Source of the DNA: Oscillospiraceae bacterium
GTDB lineage: Bacteria; Bacillota; Clostridia; Oscillospirales; Oscillospiraceae
Direction: 5' to 3'
DNA length: 11,580 nucleotides
NCBI GenBank assembly: GCA_024404215.1
Contig: JAKSQI010000037.1
Span: 1 to 11,580 of the forward strand
The translations under genes were made by a program, and so were the position numbers. The notes beneath the pieces are model-generated. The model had not been told where the DNA came from and made no database searches. It saw nothing but the letters and a program-made list of their open reading frames with translations. Below are positions 1 through 5,799 of the stretch, one piece after another (position 1 is the first letter of the stretch; each line of letters starts with the position of its first letter).

Positions 1-142
1 CCGCCGCTACCGCCATGGTAGGCAGCTTTTTGTTTTCTTCATCCTTTCTCAGCTTCTTTACAGAAAGGCCTGCAGCAACACCGGAGGCAACATACATGGT
101 GCCGGCAACCGCAGGGGCCTATAACGCATCAGCCATGTGCAT
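1..142 (-). pseudogene. cbiM: CbiM-type ECF metal transporter, N-terminus only, interrupted by TAG at codon 8
   Basis: Reading leftward from an ATG at 142, the frame gives MHMADAL, a TAG stop (119-121), then APAVAGTMYVASGVAAGLSV and on to the window edge without another stop. MHMADAL(x)xPAV(x)GTMY is the characteristic N-terminus of CbiM/NikM-like substrate-binding membrane subunits of cobalt or nickel energy-coupling-factor transporters. In that family the N-terminal Met and His2 help bind the metal. The homologous frame clearly continues after the stop, so the TAG replaces a residue (a Leu TTG or Ser TCG codon would need one base change). An AGGG ribosome binding site lies 11 nt upstream, and a promoter and a leader hairpin precede it. 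A restart at the ATG at 97 would lose His2 and has no obvious ribosome binding site. This could be a nonsense-mutated pseudogene, a sequencing error or a read-through codon. The family call is fairly secure; functional status is open. Confidence 0.65.
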
Positions 143-172
143 ATATCATACGTCCCTTCGCATAAATCTTGA

Positions 173-195
173 AAAGCAGGCAGCTTTCCTGCCTT
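173..195 (-). promoter_or_regulatory. Leader hairpin of cbiM, possible attenuator
   Basis: On the minus strand AAGGCAGG and CCTGCTTT pair over 8 bp (one G-U) around a 7-nt loop, and the 3' arm runs into a short T stretch. It begins within a few bases of the predicted transcription start and lies about 30 nt before the cbiM start codon. The T-run overlaps the stem, so this would be a weak terminator at most. It could instead be a structural leader element. The leader is far too short for a cobalamin riboswitch. Confidence 0.35.
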
Positions 196-203
196 GTAAG
201 GAA

Positions 204-232
204 AGTATACTGGTTCACCTTAAGTCCTACAA
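204..232 (-). promoter_or_regulatory. Sigma-A-type promoter of cbiM
   Basis: Minus strand: -35 TTGTAG (227-232), 17-nt spacer, -10 TATACT (204-209). Predicted start of transcription is near 197, giving a leader of about 55 nt before the cbiM ATG. Confidence 0.6.
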
Positions 233-277
233 GCCCCCCCGGGGGATGAAATTTCCCCTCTTTCCTGCAAAAAAACT

Positions 278-310
278 AAAAACCCGCTTTCCAACCGGAA
301 AACGGGTTTT
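278..310 (-). terminator. Intrinsic terminator of the GRE operon
   Basis: On the minus strand AAAACCCG followed by TTTTCC pairs with GGAAAG and CGGGTTTT around a GGTT loop, making a nearly uninterrupted 14-bp stem. It is followed by TTTAG and then a run of seven T. It starts 13 nt after the stop codon of the dehydrogenase gene and ends the four-gene operon. Confidence 0.85.
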
Positions 311-323
311 GGATTTCAGCTTT

Positions 324-1118
324 TTAGCAGGAAAGAATATAGCCGCCGTCTATGACCTGGGTGGTGCCGGTCACATTGGCCGATGCCGGAGATGCAAAAT
401 AAACCGCCAGGGCGCCAACCTCAATGGGCTCGCCAAAACGGCCCAATGGCATTTGGTTGTTAATGTAGTTGAACTGGTCCTCGGGGATCCACTTGCTCAG
501 CTCCGTGTTGACAAAGCCGGGAGCAATGGCATTAACCCGGATGTTGTACTTACCCAGCTCGTTGGCCATACAGCGGGTAAAGTGCACCACGCCGGCCTTG
601 GCCACGCTGTAAGGGCTCATGGCCTGGGTCTTGTTGACAATAAAGGCCGCATTGGATGCCATGTTGATAATAACGCCGCCCTTACCGGCATCGCGCATGC
701 GCTTACCAACCTCATAGGTCATGTGAACGGTACCGTTCAGGTCCGCATTAAGCACATTGTACCAATCGGTAAGCTCCTCATCCATGTCCAGCAGCTCGCT
801 GCGGCAGGAAACACCGGCGTTGTTTACCAGAATATCAATGCCGCCAAAATCCTCGCAGATGGCTGCCACAGTGGCACGCACAGAAGCGCGATCAATAATA
901 TCGCAGGTATAGCTTTTATACTTGCCGCCAAACTGCTTCAGCTCTTCCAAAGCCTCGGCTGCCTTTTGGGCATCCCGGCAGAGAATGGCCACATGGGCTC
1001 CCTGCTGGGCAAAGGCAGAAGCGCAGGCAAAGCCAAGGCCGCGGTTGCCGCCGGTAATAACAGCTACTTTTCCTTCCAGAGAGAAGGCATCCTTCATACT
1101 GGTAATGGGACTGACCAT
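324..1118 (-). CDS. Short-chain dehydrogenase/reductase (SDR), last gene of the GRE operon
   Basis: A 264-residue classical SDR, a cytoplasmic NAD(P)-dependent alcohol/ketone oxidoreductase related to gluconate 5-dehydrogenase and FabG-like enzymes. Visible motifs are the nucleotide-binding TGGNRGLG at 22-29, NNAG at 99-102, catalytic Ser155, and Tyr170-x3-Lys174 in SPYSVAK. The family's C-terminal signature TGTTQVIDGGY lies near 250-260. Arg49 after the second beta strand hints at NADP preference, which is an inference. The position that usually holds the catalytic Asn (the N of the usual NLxG) is Asp126 in NADLNG. The ATG at 1118 has GGAGG 11 nt upstream; an ATG 7 nt further upstream is out of frame. 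The gene starts 27 nt after the hydrolase stop, so it is co-transcribed with it. Substrate is unknown. A role in oxidising or reducing the substrate or product of the neighbouring GRE is inferred from position only. Confidence 0.9.
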   Translation of the reverse strand: MVSPITSMKDAFSLEGKVAVITGGNRGLGFACASAFAQQGAHVAILCRDAQKAAEALEELKQFGGKYKSYTCDIIDRASVRATVAAICEDFGGIDILVNNAGVSCRSELLDMDEELTDWYNVLNADLNGTVHMTYEVGKRMRDAGKGGVIINMASNAAFIVNKTQAMSPYSVAKAGVVHFTRCMANELGKYNIRVNAIAPGFVNTELSKWIPEDQFNYINNQMPLGRFGEPIEVGALAVYFASPASANVTGTTQVIDGGYILSC

Positions 1119-1145
1119 AATCCATCAAACCTCCAAAAAATAGAA

Positions 1146-2039
1146 TTAATCCTTCCAGCAGGTGCGGAACTTGAGCCAATCGGGATCCGGATCCTCATTC
1201 CAGGCCCACTCACGGCCGCCCTTGAAAACTTCTGCATTCATTTCATTGGACAGTTGGTTCAGGGTTGCGTTGGGGAAGCGTTTAGCCATAAAGTAATAGA
1301 AGTCACCGGGAGTAGTGGTCTGAGCCAGGGCCTCCTCGGTAGCAATCAAGTATTCGCGCATGAACTTCAGGCTGCTCTCATCCAGGGCAGTGCCTTCTCT
1401 CATGTGTCCGGGAATAATAACCTCAGCATGCAGGTCTTCAATTCCCTCAATATCCTTAAACCACAGCTTTCGCTGCTCTTCGTTAACCTCACAGGTAAAG
1501 GGATGGGCTTCATTAAAGATAACATCAGAGCCAATAACGGTCTTAATGGAAGGAATCCAAACCATGGTATTCCACATCAAATCGCCCATGCAGCGGATGA
1601 TTTCCAGCCGCTCACCCTCCAGCTCCAAATAATCCTGATACAGGGGCTCCAGACGGTCGCACTGCTTGCGGCAGAGATTCTGACTGCCAATGGTCTCTTC
1701 CCACTCATCCAGCTTGGGCTGATACTGGTTATTGTACAGGGCTACAACGGGAGGAACCGCATAGCACTTGGCATTGGGGAAAACCTCAGCAATCTCGCCC
1801 ATGCCCCAGTAATGGTCCGGATGAGCATGCGTGGCATAGATGGCCTTCAGTTCCAGACCGGTTTCCAAAATCTCGGCAATGACACGGTGGGCATTGGCAC
1901 GAGTCCACTGGGAATCAACCAGAATACATTCTTTCTGACCCATAACAATGGTAGAGGTGACATTAAAGCCGTCCTCGGAGGATACGAACACCTTGGTAGC
2001 CAGCTTGCCGGCACCATGCTTATTTACAAGAACCTGCAT
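1146..2039 (-). CDS. Metallo-beta-lactamase-fold hydrolase in the GRE operon
   Basis: A 297-residue MBL-fold protein, probably a cytoplasmic metal-dependent hydrolase of an ester, lactone, thioester or phosphate. The HxHxDH motif is HAHPDH at 71-76, followed by the bridging Asp172 (GSD) and the last His212 (IIPGH). The third His of the canonical set appears to be replaced by Asp152 (MGDLMWNT), judging from alignment of the following TMVWIP strand. The start is placed at the ATG at 2039 because AAGGAG lies just upstream; an in-frame ATG at 2078 would add 13 residues but lacks a good ribosome binding site. The gene is separated from the upstream GRE gene by 243 nt with two hairpins and a probable promoter, and from the dehydrogenase gene by 27 nt. 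No signal peptide is seen. The C-terminal third is acidic and rich in Trp and not recognised. Subfamily and substrate are unknown. Confidence 0.88.
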   Translation of the reverse strand: MQVLVNKHGAGKLATKVFVSSEDGFNVTSTIVMGQKECILVDSQWTRANAHRVIAEILETGLELKAIYATHAHPDHYWGMGEIAEVFPNAKCYAVPPVVALYNNQYQPKLDEWEETIGSQNLCRKQCDRLEPLYQDYLELEGERLEIIRCMGDLMWNTMVWIPSIKTVIGSDVIFNEAHPFTCEVNEEQRKLWFKDIEGIEDLHAEVIIPGHMREGTALDESSLKFMREYLIATEEALAQTTTPGDFYYFMAKRFPNATLNQLSNEMNAEVFKGGREWAWNEDPDPDWLKFRTCWKD

Positions 2040-2100
2040 AATCAATCGCTCCTTTTTCTTATGGGGAATTCTTTTCATAATCCCACTGTTTTCTGATTAC

Positions 2101-2129
2101 AGCATACCACATCCGCCCTTTTTGGGCAA
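2101..2129 (-). promoter_or_regulatory. Probable internal promoter before the MBL hydrolase gene
   Basis: Minus strand: -35 TTGCCC (2124-2129), 17-nt spacer, -10 TATGCT (2101-2106) with an extended TGG just before it. The -35 lies in a small GCCC-A5-GGGC inverted repeat. Transcription would begin near 2094, about 55 nt before the hydrolase start. It would let the hydrolase and dehydrogenase genes be expressed apart from the GRE. Confidence 0.45.
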
Positions 2130-2189
2130 CCTGCTTTTTCCGCCCCTCCGCCGCAAAAGCGCCCCGTGGAACCGGCCTTGCCCTACACC

Positions 2190-2220
2190 CAAACAGGCCC
2201 GCCAAAGGCGAGCCTGTTTG
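2190..2220 (-). other. Strong hairpin in the GRE-hydrolase gap
   Basis: Two 14-nt arms, CAAACAGGCTCGCC and GGCGGGCCTGTTTG on the minus strand, pair fully (one G-U) around a TTT loop. No T-run follows in the minus direction, so it is not a standard intrinsic terminator. It lies about 65 nt after the GRE stop and may stabilise the GRE messenger end or reduce read-through into the downstream genes. Confidence 0.6.
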
Positions 2221-2240
2221 AATACTATGGAGAGCGGAAT

Positions 2241-2270
2241 GACCGGTCCCGAGAGGGGGCTCTCCCGGTC
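2241..2270 (-). other. GC-rich hairpin just after the GRE stop
   Basis: On the minus strand GACCGG-GAGAG pairs with CTCTC and CCGGTC, with GGGA bulged between the two 3' blocks and a CCCC loop. It starts 13 nt after the GRE stop codon. There is no T-run, so a role in mRNA 3' end stability or pausing is more likely than simple termination. Confidence 0.5.
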
Positions 2271-2282
2271 AGCTATGCCGCA

Positions 2283-4727
2283 TTACATCTGGAATTCGCT
2301 GCGATAAATAACATCATCCTGGATGCCTTCGCTGAGCTGAACAAAATAGGCAGAGAAGCCGCCGATACGAACAATCAGGTCCTTGTTTTCCTCCGGCTTC
2401 ACCTTAGCCTCCTTCAGCTGTTCCGTATCCATAATGTTATACTGAATATGGGTTCCACCGTTTTTCAGGAAGGCAGTAGTGTAAGCCGCAAGCTTGGCAA
2501 TTCCCTCCTCGCTCTGCAGCAAAGTAGAATTGAATTTTTGGTTTAACACAGCAGAGCAGCAGCAATTGCTGAAGCCGGAATTCAGGGCTGAACGCAAAAC
2601 AGCCGTGGGCCCGTTTTTATCTGCCCCACGCATGGGGGACAGCGAACCGTCATTCAAGGGTTCCAAAGCCGGCCGGCCATTAGGCAGGGCACCGGCGCCT
2701 AAGCCACCGAAATAGTGCCAGGACAGTCCCTCACGAGAGATAATCAAATCCGGGAAGGGAGCATTGCTGTAGGAGCGGATGATTTCCACCGAACGGTCGC
2801 TGATGCGTTTTACCAGAGCGTCCACCTCCTCAATGTCATTGCCGTATTTGGGCTGACGCAGGCAAAGCTGGTGGATTTCTTCTCCCCGCTCACCGGCGAA
2901 GTTGGAATCCAAGGCTTCCATCATTTCATCCCATGTCAGAACCTTTTTGTCATAAATCAGATTCTTTATGGCAATCATGCTGTCAGCCACATCAATAATG
3001 GCACGGTCGGAAATGCCGTACATGGAATGATTCGGATGGGCTTTGGTCAAATCCTGTCCCAGTTCCATGCTGGCCTCAATGCCCAGAATGGAAAGCAGGG
3101 GAGTGCGGATATATTCCCAGCACATGTCACGGGCAACAGCACCCAGCCAGAAAACCCGATGGCTCACGTATTTGTGCTGGACAAAGAAGGCGTTGAAGAA
3201 ATCTTCAAAGGTGGCAAAATCCCGGACATCCCCGGTATCCACGCCGGTGAGATTGCCATTGATATCCCGGCCGTGGTGCAGGGTCATGTGAAGCAGAGCC
3301 GCCATGTTAAAGGCCGCAACACCCTCAGCGCCGTAATGCTCAGCCCGGTTGGGCAGGCAGGGATATACGCAGCCCAGGCCTCGCCATTCGCAGGCCTCCT
3401 CATAAGGGATGCCCCACTCAACATAGCGCCGAATCATGATATCATCATTCTGAAACAGAGGAATGCCGCCCTTGGTGGCCATGTTGGTGCGAATGGCCTT
3501 GTTCATCAGCCAGTCGGGGGTCTGTTCATTCCAGCGCAGAGACACCGTGGGGGAAGAAAGCAGCAGCTTGGATACAACATGCAAAATCAGATAACTCATC
3601 TCATTGCTCATGTCGGTATGGTCCTGGCCATAGCCGCCAACCATAACAGAGTTAATGCCGAAGTTAATCTGATGGGTCTCCTTGTTCATGTCATCGGTAG
3701 CAAAGGTTTGGGTTCCCCAGCGTCCGACCAAATCCGCAAGGTCAGAGGCAAGGCTCTCCAGGGCTACCCCCTGCTCCAGATCGTTTTTAAAGAAGGGGTA
3801 GAGGTATTGGTCTGCCCGTCCCCAGTGGCTGTTGTTCTGCATGGGGTTTTCAAACATTTTGGCCAGAGAGCACATTTCCATGCACTGCAGAGCCTCATGG
3901 AAGCTTCGGGGAGGGTTTTCCGGCACATACTCACAGGTTTCGGCAATCCGCAGCAGTTCAGCCTTGCGGGTGCTGTCACTCTCCACAGCGGCCATATCCC
4001 GGGCAAGGGCCGCATAGCGGCGGGAGTGGCGAATGGTGGCCTCCAGCACCAGAATGGCCGACTGCCAGAAATAGACCTTGTTTACATCCGTACCGCCCTC
4101 GGCGATATAGGCATCAATATGCTCCCGGCACTCTTTTATATATCCCCTCAGGCCAACCCGCAGAATCTTATCCCAGGACAGGCTGGAGGTACTCTGGCCG
4201 GTAATGCCGTTCTGCAGGCCGGGGTCCTTGACCTTGCCGGCTTCCGCCTCGGTTACCCAATCACCCACCATGGCCTCCCAGGCCTTATAGGTATTGTGGG
4301 GCATGCAAATGGGTTCAAAGGTGCGGGCTGCTTCCCGCAGGATTTCCCGCTCCTCGGGCGTAATAACCGTAGAAGCATCCAGTGTCATCCCTACGGTTCC
4401 GTCATCCTTCCAAATATCGTGCATGTAGTCACCGCAGACGTTAATGGAGGTCTGGCAGCCAATAACGCCGGGGGTAGGGCGACCAACAATCTCGTCAAAG
4501 GGATGAATCTTAATGGGCACATGGTCCAGAACATTTACCAGCCCCTTGGCAATACGGAGCTGCAAATCTTCCCCCTCCGTTGCCTTCCAGGACTCCAGCA
4601 CCAGACGCTCACGGTCCACATAGACCTTCCAGGTTCCGGCCTTCATGGCTGTGCGCCAAGCCTTATTTTTCTCACTGAGCTCCAGCTTATCAATTCTCTC
4701 CAACAGAGAATGGTCAATGGTATACAT
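2283..4727 (-). CDS. Glycyl radical enzyme (pyruvate formate-lyase superfamily), unassigned class
   Basis: An 814-residue oxygen-sensitive GRE, within the family's usual 760-860 range. The PFL-like barrel covers most of the chain and the glycyl radical domain is at the C-terminus. The thiyl-radical residue is Cys453 in GLGCVYPCLP. The radical-bearing residue is Gly790 in VRIGGFSAYF, preceded by THIQYNIMD at 759-767. The 337-residue spacing between them is typical. Most dehydratase, lyase and decarboxylase GREs have GCVEP, where the Glu is a catalytic base; here it is Tyr455. A run of three Cys (722-724) precedes the conserved LNQKF block. No small subunits or microcompartment shell genes adjoin it. 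The start is at 4727, with GGAGG 8 nt upstream; a longer frame to 4772 would run into the activase gene. It follows the activase by 22 nt. The substrate cannot be read from the sequence. Benzylsuccinate-type fumarate addition, decarboxylation or C-X cleavage all remain possible. Confidence 0.93.
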   Translation of the reverse strand: MYTIDHSLLERIDKLELSEKNKAWRTAMKAGTWKVYVDRERLVLESWKATEGEDLQLRIAKGLVNVLDHVPIKIHPFDEIVGRPTPGVIGCQTSINVCGDYMHDIWKDDGTVGMTLDASTVITPEEREILREAARTFEPICMPHNTYKAWEAMVGDWVTEAEAGKVKDPGLQNGITGQSTSSLSWDKILRVGLRGYIKECREHIDAYIAEGGTDVNKVYFWQSAILVLEATIRHSRRYAALARDMAAVESDSTRKAELLRIAETCEYVPENPPRSFHEALQCMEMCSLAKMFENPMQNNSHWGRADQYLYPFFKNDLEQGVALESLASDLADLVGRWGTQTFATDDMNKETHQINFGINSVMVGGYGQDHTDMSNEMSYLILHVVSKLLLSSPTVSLRWNEQTPDWLMNKAIRTNMATKGGIPLFQNDDIMIRRYVEWGIPYEEACEWRGLGCVYPCLPNRAEHYGAEGVAAFNMAALLHMTLHHGRDINGNLTGVDTGDVRDFATFEDFFNAFFVQHKYVSHRVFWLGAVARDMCWEYIRTPLLSILGIEASMELGQDLTKAHPNHSMYGISDRAIIDVADSMIAIKNLIYDKKVLTWDEMMEALDSNFAGERGEEIHQLCLRQPKYGNDIEEVDALVKRISDRSVEIIRSYSNAPFPDLIISREGLSWHYFGGLGAGALPNGRPALEPLNDGSLSPMRGADKNGPTAVLRSALNSGFSNCCCSAVLNQKFNSTLLQSEEGIAKLAAYTTAFLKNGGTHIQYNIMDTEQLKEAKVKPEENKDLIVRIGGFSAYFVQLSEGIQDDVIYRSEFQM

Positions 4728-4749
4728 AACAGTAGCCTCCGTTTCTGTA

Positions 4750-5655
4750 TTATCGGGAAACTGAGCAGACAACGCCCAGCTCCTGATATCGTTTTGCCGC
4801 AGCAGCTGCCTCTTCTCCCGTCATGGCGGCAAGCTCCGCCATCTCATAGGGCAAATCCAAAGCTGCATATTTGGCTGTTCCCATGCGGTGATAGGGCATG
4901 AGCTGCAGGGCCAGATCATCCCGGCCAAGACTGCGGATAAACGCTGCCGTTGCCCGGATGTTATCCTCCCCGTTGTTTACTCCGGGAATCAGCGGCTGCC
5001 GGAAAAGGATGGCAGCGCCTGTACCGGCCAGCCAGCGGGCATTATCCAAAATCAGGGAATTGCTTTGTCCGGTATAACGGCGGTGAATCTCATCATCCAT
5101 GATTTTCAGGTCAAAATAGAAGACATCCGTTCGCGGGCTCACCTCTTCCAGGGCCTGCCGGGAAACACAGCCACAGGTTTCTACACAAGTATTGATACCA
5201 TCCTCATGGCACAAATCAAACAGCTGAGCCACAAAACGAGAATGGGTCAAGGGCTCACCGCCGGAAACCGTAACTCCGCCGCCGGAGCTTTCGTAAAACA
5301 TTTTGTCTCGGCGTACCTTATCAAAAACCTCATTCACGGTACGGCGCTCACCGTAGCTGACCAGGGCATCGTAAAGACAGTTCTCCACGCATTGGCCGCA
5401 GGAGCTGCACCTGGTCCGGTCAATCCGCTTATTCGGCAGGGGCAGTATGGCCCCTTCTCCACAGGCCTGGGCACATCGCCCGCAGCCATGGCAAAGGGTT
5501 TCCAAAAAACCGATTTTAATACGGTCCTCCAAATTTTCAGGATTGGCGCACCATTGGCAGCGCAGAGGGCAACCTTTGAGAAACACCACCGTGCGAATAC
5601 CCGGACCATCGTGTATGGAATAGCCCTGAATATTAGTCACCAATGCACTTTCCAC
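4750..5655 (-). CDS. Glycyl radical enzyme activating enzyme (radical SAM)
   Basis: A 301-residue activase that uses S-adenosylmethionine and a [4Fe-4S] cluster to abstract a hydrogen from the Gly of its partner GRE, encoded next to it. The radical SAM motif CPLRCQWC supplies Cys29, Cys33 and Cys36. An inserted ferredoxin-like domain has two CX2CX2CX3C motifs (Cys55-65 and Cys83-93). SGGEP at 131-135 is the SAM-binding GGE block. HDGPGIRTVVFLKGC is the family hallmark. The insert distinguishes it from the short PflA of pyruvate formate-lyase and matches activases of GREs such as CutC or HPAD. The start is a GTG at 5655 with GGGAGAAGG upstream, giving the usual ALVTNIQ beginning. An ATG at 5718 is excluded because it overlaps the -10 box. 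It is the first gene of the operon. Confidence 0.93.
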   Translation of the reverse strand: MESALVTNIQGYSIHDGPGIRTVVFLKGCPLRCQWCANPENLEDRIKIGFLETLCHGCGRCAQACGEGAILPLPNKRIDRTRCSSCGQCVENCLYDALVSYGERRTVNEVFDKVRRDKMFYESSGGGVTVSGGEPLTHSRFVAQLFDLCHEDGINTCVETCGCVSRQALEEVSPRTDVFYFDLKIMDDEIHRRYTGQSNSLILDNARWLAGTGAAILFRQPLIPGVNNGEDNIRATAAFIRSLGRDDLALQLMPYHRMGTAKYAALDLPYEMAELAAMTGEEAAAAAKRYQELGVVCSVSR

Positions 5656-5682
5656 CGTTCCTTCTCCCTTCTGCCTGTATTT

Positions 5683-5712
5683 GCAGGGCATTGCCGCCGG
5701 CAATGCTCCTGC
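5683..5712. promoter_or_regulatory. Palindromic operator or leader hairpin at +1 of the GRE operon
   Basis: The core GCATTGCCGCCGGCAATGC (5688-5706) is a perfect 8-3-8 inverted repeat. It is extended by GCAGG and CCTGC arms with a single extra base at 5707. The element covers the predicted transcription start (about 5710) and ends 28 nt before the GTG start. No T-run follows, so it is not a terminator. A repressor operator that blocks initiation, or a 5' stem in the messenger, are both reasonable. Confidence 0.65.
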
Positions 5713-5716
5713 TGCC

Positions 5717-5744
5717 ATTATAGCCTACCGTCCCCTTTTTGCAA
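5717..5744 (-). promoter_or_regulatory. Promoter of the GRE operon
   Basis: Minus strand: -35 TTGCAA (5739-5744), 16-nt spacer, consensus -10 TATAAT (5717-5722). It sits directly after the terminator of the upstream transporter gene, so the operon has its own start of transcription near 5710. Confidence 0.75.
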
Positions 5745-5746
5745 GC

Positions 5747-5787
5747 AAAAAAGCCGCATCCGGGTCATTTGCAGACCCAAATGCGGC
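5747..5787 (-). terminator. Intrinsic terminator of the cation efflux gene
   Basis: On the minus strand GCCGCAT pairs with ATGCGGC and an inner GGGTC pairs with GACCC, separated by small internal mismatches, and six T follow. It lies 13 nt after the transporter stop codon. Confidence 0.85.
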
Positions 5788-5799
5788 AAAAGAAGACTC

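Noticed and set aside
143..320. Cobalamin riboswitch before cbiM
   Set aside because: The predicted leader is only about 55 nt and lacks the conserved B12-box; cobalamin riboswitches need about 200 nt.
15..2096. A 693-codon open frame on the plus strand opposite the SDR and MBL genes
   Set aside because: It is an antisense shadow: the minus strand carries full-length conserved families with proper ribosome binding sites here, and the plus translation has no recognisable motif.
2715..4901. A 728-codon open frame on the plus strand opposite the GRE
   Set aside because: Antisense shadow of the GRE gene caused by its codon usage; no start signal and no family resemblance.
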